Shown one piece after another: positions 37,635 to 47,322 of a stretch of DNA of 64,000 bases. The notes under the pieces are model-generated. The model was not told where the DNA came from, did no database searches, and saw only the letters and a list, made by a program, of their open reading frames with translations. Each line of letters starts with the position of its first letter. Position 1 is the stretch's first letter. A program made the position numbers and the translations under genes. Source of the DNA: Nitrosomonas aestuarii (GTDB lineage Bacteria; Pseudomonadota; Gammaproteobacteria; Burkholderiales; Nitrosomonadaceae). Where the stretch lies: the NCBI RefSeq assembly GCF_003046585.1, contig NZ_QAAE01000001.1, positions 62,001 through 126,000 on the forward strand, given 5' to 3'.

Positions 37635-38639
37635 ATGAAACGTTTGCAATTGCTTGAAAACTGGATAGCACAGCAATTTCCTGAAAAGTCGTTTACGTTG
37701 CAGCCGGCATCGGCGGATGCCAGTTTCCGGCGCTATTATCGCGTTACACTGGGTGATGAAACTTTGATTGCTATGGATGCGCCGCCCCCTCACGAAGATT
37801 GTGCGCCTTTCGTGCAAGTGGCGCAACTGCTGGCGGGGACGGCACATGTGCCAGTAGTACAAGCAAGCGATATGAAGCGGGGATTTTTGTTGTTATCCGA
37901 TTTGGGTGATCTGACTTATTTGCAGGCACTGACAGACCGACCTGAAAATGCAAAGGCTTTGTATGCGGATGCAACTAGGGCACTGATCGATATGCAATTG
38001 ATCGTGCCACTGGACGGCATGCCGGTTTATGATGAAAATTTATTGCGATATGAGCTGAATTTGTTTCCTGAATGGTATGTCGCCAGGCATTTACAGATTG
38101 ATTTGACTGCAAATCAGAAAACGGTTCTTGAGCAGACTTTTGGTCGAATTTTACAGAATAATTTATCTCAGCCGCGCGTTTTTGTGCACCGGGATTATCA
38201 TTCCCGAAATCTCATGGTAACGACTCCTAACCCGGGTATTCTTGATTTTCAGGATGCCGTGCTGGGGCCTATCACCTATGATCTGGTTTCATTGCTAAAG
38301 GATGCTTATATTTGCTGGGATGAAACGCATATACTTGACTGGGCCATTCGTTATTGGGAAGGAGCGCGCCGGGCTGGTTTATCCGTATCGAGTGATTTTG
38401 GTAATTTTTATCGTGATTTCGAGTGGATGGGTGTCCAGCGCCACATCAAGGTATTGGGTATATTCGCACGTTTAGCATATCGGGACGGCAAGCAATCTTA
38501 TCTGAACGATATGCCTTTAGTGATGACTTATCTGCGTAAAGCATGTGAGCGCTATCAGGAGTTGCGTCCCTTCCTTAAGTTGCTGGATGAGCTGGATAAT
38601 AATGAATCGTCGGACGAGAGAGTTGGGTATACCTTTTGA
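37635..38639 (+). CDS. amgK: anomeric N-acetylmuramate/N-acetylglucosamine kinase
   Basis: Kinase of the cell-wall recycling route that bypasses de novo UDP-MurNAc synthesis; it phosphorylates MurNAc at C1. The 334 residues have the aminoglycoside phosphotransferase fold: FRRYYRVTLGDETLIAMDAPP in the N lobe, the catalytic loop FVHRDYHSRNLM (about 185-196) and the metal-binding GILDFQDAVLGPITYDLVSLLKDAY. Its TGA overlaps the TTG start of murU, the next enzyme, so the pair is translationally coupled. A generic phosphotransferase is possible, but the pairing with MurU makes AmgK the best call. Confidence 0.9.
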   Translation: MKRLQLLENWIAQQFPEKSFTLQPASADASFRRYYRVTLGDETLIAMDAPPPHEDCAPFVQVAQLLAGTAHVPVVQASDMKRGFLLLSDLGDLTYLQALTDRPENAKALYADATRALIDMQLIVPLDGMPVYDENLLRYELNLFPEWYVARHLQIDLTANQKTVLEQTFGRILQNNLSQPRVFVHRDYHSRNLMVTTPNPGILDFQDAVLGPITYDLVSLLKDAYICWDETHILDWAIRYWEGARRAGLSVSSDFGNFYRDFEWMGVQRHIKVLGIFARLAYRDGKQSYLNDMPLVMTYLRKACERYQELRPFLKLLDELDNNESSDERVGYTF

Positions 38640-39358
38640 AACTACCTTATAAAGCCATGATTCTGGCTGCCGGTCGTGGAGAACGGATGCGTCCGCTGAC
38701 AGATACCATGCCGAAACCGCTGTTGCAGGCTGGTAAATACAAGTTGATTGAATATCAAATTATGCGTCTTGCGCAGGCGGGCTTCAGGAATATCGTCATA
38801 AATCATGCCTATCTCGGAGAAGTGATCGAAGCAGCGTTGGGCGATGGTGAACGCTATGGCGTTCAGATTGTATATTCGGCAGAACAGTTTGTTTTAGAAA
38901 CAGCCGGTGGTATAGCCAATGCATTGCCATTATTAACCGATGATGCGGGTAATCTGCCGTTCCTGGTGGTCAATGGGGATATTTATTGTGAGTTTGATTA
39001 CGGGAAGCTTTTGCCTGTTTTGCAATCCATGTATCAATATAGTTCCAATCGCCTTTTACATTTGGTTCTGGTTGATAATCCAGTACATCATGTTTCGGGT
39101 GATTTTGCGCTCACTCATGACAAACTGGCACTGAATGGTGACGGAAACTATCTGACATTCAGCGGTATAGGTATTTATCACCCTTTGTTATTTGAAAGTG
39201 TGGAACCAGGTATGCCGATCAAGCTTGCGCCGATACTGCGTGCTGCGATCAATGAAAAAAAAGCGACAGGAGAGCATTTTGCAGGTGTCTGGCTGGATGT
39301 TGGTACGCCTGAGCGACTTCAGCAACTGGACAGACAGTTGAGTGCTCAAAAGCAATAG
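38636..39358 (+). CDS. murU: N-acetylmuramate alpha-1-phosphate uridylyltransferase
   Basis: Nucleotidyltransferase that turns MurNAc-1-phosphate into UDP-MurNAc for peptidoglycan recycling. The 240 residues contain the signature AMILAAGRGERMRPLTDTMPKPLLQAGKYKLIEY (from residue 7), the metal-binding VVNGDIYCEFD (about 114-124) and the C-terminal WLDVGTPERLQQLD. The start is taken as TTG at 38636 in a TTGA overlap with amgK; an in-frame ATG at 38654 would remove part of the first strand. Mannose-1-phosphate guanylyltransferase is an alternative name for close relatives. Confidence 0.9.
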   Translation: MKLPYKAMILAAGRGERMRPLTDTMPKPLLQAGKYKLIEYQIMRLAQAGFRNIVINHAYLGEVIEAALGDGERYGVQIVYSAEQFVLETAGGIANALPLLTDDAGNLPFLVVNGDIYCEFDYGKLLPVLQSMYQYSSNRLLHLVLVDNPVHHVSGDFALTHDKLALNGDGNYLTFSGIGIYHPLLFESVEPGMPIKLAPILRAAINEKKATGEHFAGVWLDVGTPERLQQLDRQLSAQKQ

Positions 39359-39387
39359 GTATAGCGCATTATTAAAGTTAAAAAATT

Positions 39388-40695
39388 ATGAATGATATTG
39401 AACGTTTTGTAACACGACGCAGGCAACTGGCGTCTAAAATGCAGGGTGGGGTAGCAGTTATTCCAACCGCAACTGAGCAATTGCGTAATCGGGATGTGCA
39501 TTACCCGTATCGATTTGACAGTTATTTTTATTATTTAACTGGGTTTAAGGAGCCGGAAGCAGTTTTGGTGATTGAGGCTGCATCGAAAGAAAAGCCCACC
39601 AGACATATTTTGTTTTGCCGTGATAAGGATGTGGAACGTGAGATATGGGATGGTTTTCGTTGTGGCCCGGAGCTTGCCAAAGAAGCCTTCGGTTTTGACG
39701 AGGCTTATTCCATCTCGAAACTGGATGAGATATTGCCCAAGCTTTTGGGTGATCAACCTGCTGTTTATTCACCATTGGGACATGATACTGCCTGGGACCA
39801 GCGTATTGCCGGCTGGATCAATAAAGTGCGTGCTGAAGGTCGAAGTGGTGTGATAGCGCCGAGTGAAATTCGCGACTATCGTACCTTGCTGGATGAAATG
39901 CGCCTGATCAAGGATGAATTTGAGTTGCAGATCATGCGCCACGCGGCTGATATCTCGGTGCAGGCGCATTGCCGAGCCATGCAGACAACACATCCTGACA
40001 TGTACGAATATGAAATAGAGGCCGAGTTGTTATACACCTTCCATCGTCATGGTGCGCGTACACCTGCATATACATCTATTGTGGCGGGCGGTGCAAATGC
40101 GTGTATTTTGCATTATATCGATAACAATGCGCAATTGAAGTCAGGTGATTTGTTATTGATTGATGCCGGTTGTGAATTGGAAGGGTATGCCTCCGATATA
40201 ACCCGCACGTATCCAGTCAATGGCCGGTTTTCACCAGTACAAAGGGATATCTATCAATTAGTATTATCCGCGCAGCAAGCAGCCATTGATAAAGTGAGAC
40301 CGGGTAATACCTGGAATGATCCGCATGATGCGGCACTGCAGGTGTTGGTTCAGGGTTTTATTGATTTCGGATTATGTCAGGGCAGTGTGGAAGGTGTACT
40401 GGAATCGGAAGATTACAAGCGCTTTTATATGCATCGAACGGGCCATTGGCTGGGTATGGACGTGCATGATGTAGGTGAATACAAGCAACAAGGTGCATGG
40501 CGGGAATTTTGTCCAGGAATGACGTTGACTGTCGAGCCGGGTTGTTATATTCGACCTGCTGAAAATGTCCCGCAACATTTTTGGGGAATTGGCGTGCGTA
40601 TCGAAGATGATGTACTGGTTACTGTAGATGGCAATGAACTTTTGACAGCGGAGGCACCCAAAACAGTGACAGAGATAGAGGAGTTAATGAAATGA
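39388..40695 (+). CDS. pepP: Xaa-Pro aminopeptidase (aminopeptidase P)
   Basis: Removes N-terminal residues that precede proline. The 435 residues have the AMP N-terminal domain (FVTRRRQLASKMQGGVAVIP) and a pita-bread metallopeptidase domain with dimetal ligands in LLIDAGCELEGYASDITRT (two Asp), HRTGHWLGMDVHDVG (His), TLTVEPGCYI (Glu) and GVRIEDDVLVT (Glu). In many proteobacteria pepP precedes ubiquinone genes (ubiH); here a small membrane-protein gene overlaps its stop by four bases (ATGA). Confidence 0.95.
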   Translation: MNDIERFVTRRRQLASKMQGGVAVIPTATEQLRNRDVHYPYRFDSYFYYLTGFKEPEAVLVIEAASKEKPTRHILFCRDKDVEREIWDGFRCGPELAKEAFGFDEAYSISKLDEILPKLLGDQPAVYSPLGHDTAWDQRIAGWINKVRAEGRSGVIAPSEIRDYRTLLDEMRLIKDEFELQIMRHAADISVQAHCRAMQTTHPDMYEYEIEAELLYTFHRHGARTPAYTSIVAGGANACILHYIDNNAQLKSGDLLLIDAGCELEGYASDITRTYPVNGRFSPVQRDIYQLVLSAQQAAIDKVRPGNTWNDPHDAALQVLVQGFIDFGLCQGSVEGVLESEDYKRFYMHRTGHWLGMDVHDVGEYKQQGAWREFCPGMTLTVEPGCYIRPAENVPQHFWGIGVRIEDDVLVTVDGNELLTAEAPKTVTEIEELMK

Positions 40696-41081
40696 ATGAT
40701 GAACAACGCAGAATTATAATCAGAAGAATCTCCGGTTACGGACAGGCGGGATCAGATTCGCAAGATCGTGGATCGGTGTCATCGATCAATCGTTGGGTTG
40801 CGCTAGCGATTATGATTCCGGTTTTAGCACTGATGGCGGTGCTGGGTGTGTTCTTTTTTACCATTTTCGTTGCTTTGTTTTCCATCATAGCGGTTGTTGT
40901 TGGTGTGAGAATCTGGTGGTTGCGAAGAAAATTTCAGCGTGCCATGGAACAGGCAAATACAGATCATTCAGGACAGGCTGCTCAATCTTCAGAATCCATT
41001 ATCGTGGAAGATGCCGAGATTATTGAAGAAACTACTGTCAAAAGAGAAAGTAAAAAGACTCGTGGTGATGTCAATAGTTAG
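40692..41081 (+). CDS. small membrane protein coupled to pepP, function unknown
   Basis: A 129-residue protein of unknown function. Residues 1-32 are polar; two adjacent hydrophobic segments follow (WVALAIMIPVLALMAVLGVFFFTIFVALFSIIAVVVGVRIWW, about 35-76), then a basic patch (RRKFQRAM) and an acidic tail (SESIIVEDAEIIEETT). The ATG overlaps the pepP TGA, so it is translationally coupled. A membrane hairpin with both ends on one side is the likely topology. No family is claimed. Confidence 0.78.
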   Translation: MNDEQRRIIIRRISGYGQAGSDSQDRGSVSSINRWVALAIMIPVLALMAVLGVFFFTIFVALFSIIAVVVGVRIWWLRRKFQRAMEQANTDHSGQAAQSSESIIVEDAEIIEETTVKRESKKTRGDVNS

Positions 41082-41221
41082 ACAGGTATCATTGTGAATA
41101 GTCTTGTCGTTGTTTCACGCAAACCTTAAACACGCCTCAGCGCTGACATGTGATCAGCCCTGAAGCATTGTTGAAGTTGAATTAACCGGAATACAGCTAA
41201 CTTTCCAGTTTTATTGCCGAC

Positions 41222-42226
41222 TTATTTCTTTGTATCAGCATCCATGTTTTCTTGATATTGCTGGAAATGCTCATCACTGCAGAAGAACCGTCCATTAAAA
41301 CGTATGGCTTCTTCTTTAGGGATAAGAATCTTGCATACATCGCAAGCTACGATATCACCTTCTGCTGCGAGTGGGCTATCTTCATTATAGGTATCGCTGC
41401 GTTTGCTTTTTTCCTTTTGTTCTTCCTTTTGGGTGGGTTCAGGCTCATCCACTTCGTTAGACCAGGTCGCTTTCTGATAATTTGTTTCCGGTTGATAATC
41501 ATCCGTAATACTGGTGTCTTCTCCAAGAAAAATATCTTTATAGCTCACGTAGATAGAGGCAAAAATGGTTGGAATCAGTATCACTAAGCCGGCACCATAA
41601 GGCATAAATGCAAATATTGTAAATATAATTAGTAAGATGCCATAAAGCTGAAAGGGTATGATGTTTCTTAAGCAGGCAAAAAAGCTTTTTTTCATTGCCG
41701 GGATTGGCTGCAGATTATGAAAAACGACCAGTAACGGCGAAAACCAGGCAGCCATCATCAATGGAATGGAAAACAGCAATGCAACTAGCGAAGCCGTTAA
41801 CATGTTGTCCATAACGACCATCAATTCATTTTCATCTACTCTTTTTCCGTAAAGCAGCATGTCGGTCATCTGACTGCCACCGATCATCATCACCAGGCCG
41901 AGAATCAATACCTGTCCGATGAGATAAATTCCACCAACAGTAACCAGAGACGTGACGTTGGTTTTAAAAGCAATAAATAGGTGAGCAATTTCCAGTTGTC
42001 TTCCCTGGTCTTGTTCACGACATCCGATCATAATACCGGCCAGAAAAACCGGCGAGATGAGGGTAAATACAAATTGTCCCAGCATAGGAATCAGAGCGAG
42101 TGTCATGGCGATTAAGAGAAGGGTGAAGCAGACCAATACCCAGATCATTGGAGCCTTGCGGAACATATGAAAACCATTGGCTATCCAGTGCCATCCATGT
42201 TTTGCGCTGACTTGACGAATTTCCAT
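41222..42226 (-). CDS. BPSS1780-family membrane protein fused to a PP0621-like zinc ribbon
   Basis: A 334-residue inner-membrane protein. Residues about 1-235 match the BPSS1780 family: the start VSAKHGWHWIANGFHMFRKAP, then about six membrane helices (for example MIWVLVCFTLLLIAMTLALIP and ILILVMMIGG-like stretches). A charged linker (about 245-290, EPTQKEEQKEKSKRSD) leads to a short C-terminal domain with CDVC..IP..EA..FNGR.FCSDEH, three Cys and a His arranged like the small zinc ribbon of PP0621-type proteins. The domain pairing is unusual to my knowledge; no function is known. It is convergent with the gene at 40692. Confidence 0.82.
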   Translation of the reverse strand: MEIRQVSAKHGWHWIANGFHMFRKAPMIWVLVCFTLLLIAMTLALIPMLGQFVFTLISPVFLAGIMIGCREQDQGRQLEIAHLFIAFKTNVTSLVTVGGIYLIGQVLILGLVMMIGGSQMTDMLLYGKRVDENELMVVMDNMLTASLVALLFSIPLMMAAWFSPLLVVFHNLQPIPAMKKSFFACLRNIIPFQLYGILLIIFTIFAFMPYGAGLVILIPTIFASIYVSYKDIFLGEDTSITDDYQPETNYQKATWSNEVDEPEPTQKEEQKEKSKRSDTYNEDSPLAAEGDIVACDVCKILIPKEEAIRFNGRFFCSDEHFQQYQENMDADTKK

Positions 42227-42305
42227 TAATGTTTCTCCAGTTGTTAAGTTCGATATGGCGATTTTATGAATTAATTATCTTGGAAATCTTCAAAGAATTG
42301 ATTTC

Positions 42306-43256
42306 CTATATCCAGAGTTGTTTCAGTCCGTCGTTATTGGCTGCATGACTTTTTAGCAGCATTTTGAAGTCATCCGGGTCTTTGGCATGTGTCAGTTCTC
42401 CGGGGCGTGGCAAATAAAAGTCATACAAACGGGAGATCCAGAAACGCAATGCCCCGGCACGTAACATGACAGGCCAGAAATAATGTTCTGAAGGCGATAA
42501 CGGCCGGACGGTGTGATACGCTTCAATCAGTGACAAAGTGCGCGTTTCATCGAGTTTTTTGTTTTCGGTAATACACCAGTCATTCACGACTATAGCGAGA
42601 TCGTATAATAAGCAATCGTTACAAGCAAAATAAAAATCAATAACGCCCCCAATACTATGGTCTGTAAACAGAATATTGTCACGAAAAAGGTCGGCATGAA
42701 TGACGCCTCTGGGAAGATCCTGGAGTTGTTGTGATAACTGGAAGTTAAGCTCCTCATCCAGTAGCGTTTGTGCGTCTTGATCGAGAAATGATTTGATTTC
42801 GGGCGCTTTGGTTTGCCACCATTTTAAGCCACGCGGGTTTTCCATGCGGGCGGGATATGTCTGACCACGTAAATGCATTTTGGCCAGCATGCTGCCGACT
42901 TGAATACAATGTTCCTTGGTGGGTTTTTCCAGCGATTTTCCGGGTAAACAGGTGACAATAGTAGCAGGCTTTCCATTTAATTCACCCAGTAAACTATTGT
43001 TTAGCATGGGTACCGGATCGGGACAGGGAATGTGATGACTTGAAAGATGTGCCATGAGATTCAAATAATAAGGTAATTCAGTGGCTGTCAATTTTTCAAA
43101 TAGTGTCAGTACGAATCGGCCTTGGGAAGTGGTAACAAAAAAATTTGTATTTTCAATACCGGAAGATATACCCTGTAGCTTGATGAGTTCGCCCAGTGCA
43201 TAGTTTTTCAGCCAGTCCGAGAGTTGATTTTCAGTGACAGGTGTAAAAACAGACAT
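42306..43256 (-). CDS. thrB: homoserine kinase, APH-fold type
   Basis: Phosphorylates homoserine in threonine biosynthesis. The 316 residues follow the ThrB type used by beta- and gammaproteobacteria such as Pseudomonas, not the GHMP type: [19 protein letters not shown] at the start, [26 protein letters not shown] in the N lobe, the catalytic loop [14 protein letters not shown] (about 189-202) and the metal site [26 protein letters not shown]. No thrC or hom neighbour is present. A 79-base gap separates it from the BPSS1780-like gene on the same strand. Confidence 0.92.
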   Translation of the reverse strand: MSVFTPVTENQLSDWLKNYALGELIKLQGISSGIENTNFFVTTSQGRFVLTLFEKLTATELPYYLNLMAHLSSHHIPCPDPVPMLNNSLLGELNGKPATIVTCLPGKSLEKPTKEHCIQVGSMLAKMHLRGQTYPARMENPRGLKWWQTKAPEIKSFLDQDAQTLLDEELNFQLSQQLQDLPRGVIHADLFRDNILFTDHSIGGVIDFYFACNDCLLYDLAIVVNDWCITENKKLDETRTLSLIEAYHTVRPLSPSEHYFWPVMLRAGALRFWISRLYDFYLPRPGELTHAKDPDDFKMLLKSHAANNDGLKQLWI

Positions 43257-43351
43257 GCGTTAAAAGAAGGAAAATAGAATAAGGGGTGCGGCTAAGTGAC
43301 TAAGGTGTATAAAAACAATTGGGTTATATTGATCGGTTTTTTTTACCAATT

Positions 43352-43753
43352 CTAGAATTCCAGAATTCGCCACATGGGTGCGCTGACATTACTGCCAGGC
43401 TCACCAGGATGTGCGTCCAAACGGCCACGATTTTTGACCAGATAATAGGGAAAGCCTACGCGTGGAATCACCTTGATCATATAAAGCTCACCATTGATTC
43501 GATGTTCTTCAATCGTATCTTCTCCGCGTTTGATAATGGTAATCTGGGGCTCCAGATCTGGATCGATTTCCATATCTGGCGGCAGTGGCGGTGGTGCGGT
43601 TAATTCCGGCAAATCAGAGTCAGGTGGTAATTCGGGTAACTCTGGAATTTCCGGCAGCGGTACCAGATTTTTGGGTATGTTGGACTGCGCTACCAGCGAC
43701 ATGGCAAAGGATAGCGAGAAACATAACAATATAATCAAAAATAATCTGCGCAT
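43352..43753 (-). CDS. DUF2782 periplasmic protein
   Basis: A 133-residue exported protein with a signal peptide (LFLIILLCFSLSFAMSLVAQ, about 4-23). A proline- and acid-rich linker follows (LPEIPELPELPPDSDLPEL, then APPPLPPDMEIDPDLEP). The conserved DUF2782 core is QITIIKRGEDTIEEHRINGELYMIKVIPRVGFPYYLVKNRG (about 71-110). Members commonly lie beside polA and thrB in betaproteobacteria, as here. The function is unknown. Confidence 0.88.
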   Translation of the reverse strand: MRRLFLIILLCFSLSFAMSLVAQSNIPKNLVPLPEIPELPELPPDSDLPELTAPPPLPPDMEIDPDLEPQITIIKRGEDTIEEHRINGELYMIKVIPRVGFPYYLVKNRGRLDAHPGEPGSNVSAPMWRILEF

Positions 43754-43826
43754 GGTGGTTCCAAGAGTTCCCGTAGGAGATTTGAGCTTTCGTATAATGT
43801 ATTTTACCTAATTTAGTGAATCTTGG

Positions 43827-44546
43827 TTACAGATTCAGTTGAATTTCTCTTTCTTTGGCATTGGGCTCAAAGCCACGCGTTTCATAGTATTTAAATATAG
43901 CATTGACGACTTCACACGGTTCATCAATAATTTCGACGAGATGCATGTCTTCAGGTGAAATAAATCCTTCCGTAATCAGGGTGCTTTGAAACCAATCAAT
44001 CAGGCCTTTCCAGAATTCCGAGTTCACGAGAATAATGGGCATTTTACGTGTTTTTCCGGTCTGTATCAGTGTCAGCGCTTCCATTATTTCATCCAAGGTG
44101 CCAAATCCGCCTGGCATAACGACATAGGCAGTAGCAAATTTAACAAACATGTACTTGCGTGCAAAGAAGTGACGGAATGACTGGCTGATATCCTGATACG
44201 CATTACGATGTTGTTCGTGCGGCAGTTGAATATTCAGGCCGACGCTGGGAGATTTTCCATAAAAAGCACCTTTGTTGGCTGCCTCCATAATACCGGGTCC
44301 GCCGCCTGAAATTACCGAAAATCCTGCGTCTGAAAGCTGCCGGGCGATCTGTTCGGTCAATTTATAGTGAGGATGATTGGAATCGGTGCGTGCGCTGCCA
44401 AAAATGCTGACAGCAGGCTGAATCGTATCAAGACGTTCCGTTCCTTCGACAAATTCTGCCATAATTCCGAATAAGCGCCATGATTCTTTAGCGGACCATA
44501 GTTTTTCAAGCGACAGTGTCATGGCAGGTTTATTTTGCAGGCTCAT
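43827..44546 (-). CDS. LOG-family protein (TIGR00730), nucleotide phosphoribohydrolase-like
   Basis: A 239-residue Rossmann-like protein of the lysine-decarboxylase/LOG family. Family motifs are VISGGGPGIMEAANKGA (about 79-95) and VVMPGGFGTLDEIMEALTLIQTGK (about 143-166), the PGGxGTxxE active-site pattern of cytokinin riboside monophosphate phosphoribohydrolases. Related bacterial enzymes cleave nucleoside monophosphates, so lysine decarboxylase is a misnomer. Its start codon is only 15 bases from the divergent polA start, so the two promoters must overlap coding sequence or each other. Confidence 0.88.
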   Translation of the reverse strand: MSLQNKPAMTLSLEKLWSAKESWRLFGIMAEFVEGTERLDTIQPAVSIFGSARTDSNHPHYKLTEQIARQLSDAGFSVISGGGPGIMEAANKGAFYGKSPSVGLNIQLPHEQHRNAYQDISQSFRHFFARKYMFVKFATAYVVMPGGFGTLDEIMEALTLIQTGKTRKMPIILVNSEFWKGLIDWFQSTLITEGFISPEDMHLVEIIDEPCEVVNAIFKYYETRGFEPNAKEREIQLNL

Positions 44547-44561
44547 AGGAACTCTTTTTAA

Positions 44562-47273
44562 ATGAAAACATTACTGCTGGTTGACGGTTCATCCTATCTT
44601 TATCGTGCTTACCATGCTTTGCCGGATTTGCGCAGTCATCAAAATAAACCGACAGGTGCGATTCATGGCGTGCTCAACATGCTGCGCCGTTTGCACAAGG
44701 ATTTTCATGCCGATTATAGCGCGTGTGTGTTTGATGCAAAAGGTAAAACTTTCCGTGATGAAATTTATTCCGAATACAAGGCGCATCGCCCGCCTATGCC
44801 GGCTGATTTGGCCGTGCAGATTGAGCCCCTGCATGCGTGCATTGAAGCCATGGGGTGGCCTATTTTGATTGTTGATGAAGTGGAAGCGGATGATGTAATC
44901 GGTACGCTTGCCAGGCAGGCTGTTGTTGAGAATAAGCGCTGTGTTATCTCTACGGGGGATAAGGATATGACGCAGCTGGTCGACGCTCATGTCACACTGG
45001 TCAATACCATGAGCAATGAGGTGCTTGATGAGGAAAAGGTTTATGCCAAATTTGGTGTCAAACCTGAGCGTATGCTGGATTATCTGATGTTGGTTGGCGA
45101 CAGTGCTGACAATATTCCGGGTGTAGATAAAGTGGGCCCTAAGACCGCCGTCAAATGGCTTTCACAGTATGGTTCGCTGGATAATCTTGTTGCGCACGCT
45201 GACGAAATTAAGGGTGTTGCGGGTGAAAATTTACGCAAGGCGACAGGGTGGTTTGAGACCGCGCGAAAATTGGTTGCAATCAAGTGTGATGTCGAATTGC
45301 CGTTAACGATCGCTGATCTTGCACCTAAGCCCCAGGATACCCAACGGCTGGCAGCGCTATATGAAGAGTTAAGCATGAAAACCGCATTGCAGGAATTACG
45401 ACAGCAAAACGATGCGGCCTCAGCTGAAACACGCGGGGACGGTGTCCAAGATATGCAAAACTCTTTTGCGGTTGACTATCAGACTATTTTGACTGAGGCG
45501 CAACTGACAGAATGGATAGACAGACTGAATAAAGCATCTCTGGTTTCTATTGATACTGAAACAACCAGTTTAAATCCGATGCAAGCACAGCTCGTGGGCA
45601 TTTCGTTCTGCATAGAAAGTTTGCATGCCGCTTATCTTCCGCTTAAACATGATTATATCGATGCGCCACAACAATTGCAGTTGGATATTGTGCTGGAGAA
45701 ACTTAAATCCTGGCTGGAGAACCCAGATAAATTTAAATTAGGGCAGAATCTGAAGTACGATAAACATGTTTTTGCCAATCATGGAATTTGTTTAAACGGT
45801 ATTGTGCATGACACGTTATTGCAATCTTATGTGCTTGAATCGCATAAACCGCATAATATGGATAGTCTTGCGCAACGACATTTGGATATCAAAACCATCA
45901 GTTATGATGAAGTAACCGGGAAGGGCGCGAATCGCATCACGTTCGATCAAGTGCCGATTGAATCGGCTACAGTTTACGCTGCCGAAGACGCGGACGTGAC
46001 GCTTCGGCTGCATCAGTTTCTTTATCCAAAAATTCAGGCCGACTCTCGGCAAGACCATATTTACCGTAATATAGAAATACCGGCTATGGCGGTTCTTTTT
46101 GAAATGGAACGCCATGGGGTATTGCTGGATCAGGCGTTATTGCAACAACAAAGCCGGGAGCTGAACGAAAAATTGAATGATCTGGAACAACAGGCATTTT
46201 CAATCACCGGGCAATCTTTTAATCTCAATTCACCTAAACAGATACAGGAAATATTATTCAATCAGCTTAAATTACCTGTGATCAAGAAAACGCCAAAAGG
46301 CGTACCATCCACTAATGAAGAGGTGCTTCAGAAGTTGGCGCTGGACTATCCTTTACCGAAGATTCTGCTGGATTATCGTGTGCTTGCCAAATTGAAGTCG
46401 ACTTACACAGATAAATTACCGCAGATGATTAACGCGGATAGCGGACGAATCCATACCAATTATGCGCAGGCCGTCGCTGTTACAGGTCGTCTGGCCAGTT
46501 CCGATCCCAATTTGCAAAATATACCTGTGCGTACTGCTGAAGGCCGCCGTATTCGTGAGGCATTTATTGCGCCACAGGGCCATAAAATAGTGTCGGCCGA
46601 CTATTCGCAAATCGAACTACGAATTATGGCGCATATTTCCCAAGATGAAGGTCTGCTTAAAGCTTTTGCCGCTGGGGAAGATATCCATAGTGCTACCGCA
46701 TCTGAAATATTTGCTTTGCCACAAAGTGAGATTGATCAGGAAAAACGCCGATATGCCAAGGTGATTAACTTTGGTTTGATTTATGGCATGTCGGAATTCG
46801 GTCTGGCAACACAACTTGGTATTGAGCGCAGTGCGGCACGTGCCTATATGGATCGGTATTTCACGCGTTATCCGGGCGTGGCAGATTATATGCATCGTAG
46901 CCGGGAAAGTGCCAAGGCATCCGGCTATGTTGAAACGGTGCTTGGGCGTAGATTGTGGTTGCCGGATATTGCAAATGCCAATGCTGGCCGTCGACAGGGA
47001 ACTGAGCGTGCAGCCATTAATGCACCTATGCAAGGGACAGCTGCTGATATTATCAAGCTTGCGATGATTGCAGTGCATCAATGGCTAGATGGTGCAAACT
47101 TGCAAAGTAAATTAATTATGCAGGTGCATGACGAGCTTGTCCTGGAGGTGCCTGATAGTGAAGTTGAAACGGTCAGGTCAAAACTTCCAGAATATATGGG
47201 TGATGTTATTAACCTGGATGTGCCACTATTAGTTGAGGTGGGTGTGGGTAAAAACTGGGAACAGGCACATTAA
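44562..47273 (+). CDS. polA: DNA polymerase I
   Basis: Repair and Okazaki-fragment polymerase of 903 residues with all three activities expected. The 5'-3' exonuclease is at about 1-290 (LLVDGSSYLYRAYHALP, VEADDVIGTLA, GDKDMTQLV, VGDSADNIPGVDKVGPKTA). The 3'-5' exonuclease is at about 310-490, with SIDTETTSLNPM and LGQNLKYDKHVF giving intact acidic residues. The polymerase domain has SADYSQIELRIMAHIS (motif A), RRYAKVINFGLIYGMSEFG (motif B) and LIMQVHDELVLEVP (motif C). Divergent from the LOG gene and convergent with rne, 49 bases away. Confidence 0.97.
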   Translation: MKTLLLVDGSSYLYRAYHALPDLRSHQNKPTGAIHGVLNMLRRLHKDFHADYSACVFDAKGKTFRDEIYSEYKAHRPPMPADLAVQIEPLHACIEAMGWPILIVDEVEADDVIGTLARQAVVENKRCVISTGDKDMTQLVDAHVTLVNTMSNEVLDEEKVYAKFGVKPERMLDYLMLVGDSADNIPGVDKVGPKTAVKWLSQYGSLDNLVAHADEIKGVAGENLRKATGWFETARKLVAIKCDVELPLTIADLAPKPQDTQRLAALYEELSMKTALQELRQQNDAASAETRGDGVQDMQNSFAVDYQTILTEAQLTEWIDRLNKASLVSIDTETTSLNPMQAQLVGISFCIESLHAAYLPLKHDYIDAPQQLQLDIVLEKLKSWLENPDKFKLGQNLKYDKHVFANHGICLNGIVHDTLLQSYVLESHKPHNMDSLAQRHLDIKTISYDEVTGKGANRITFDQVPIESATVYAAEDADVTLRLHQFLYPKIQADSRQDHIYRNIEIPAMAVLFEMERHGVLLDQALLQQQSRELNEKLNDLEQQAFSITGQSFNLNSPKQIQEILFNQLKLPVIKKTPKGVPSTNEEVLQKLALDYPLPKILLDYRVLAKLKSTYTDKLPQMINADSGRIHTNYAQAVAVTGRLASSDPNLQNIPVRTAEGRRIREAFIAPQGHKIVSADYSQIELRIMAHISQDEGLLKAFAAGEDIHSATASEIFALPQSEIDQEKRRYAKVINFGLIYGMSEFGLATQLGIERSAARAYMDRYFTRYPGVADYMHRSRESAKASGYVETVLGRRLWLPDIANANAGRRQGTERAAINAPMQGTAADIIKLAMIAVHQWLDGANLQSKLIMQVHDELVLEVPDSEVETVRSKLPEYMGDVINLDVPLLVEVGVGKNWEQAH

Positions 47274-47322
47274 CTTTTCTGTAGTATGCCTGTTCTGTTT
47301 GTAGCAGAAGCGTTAGTAGCTG

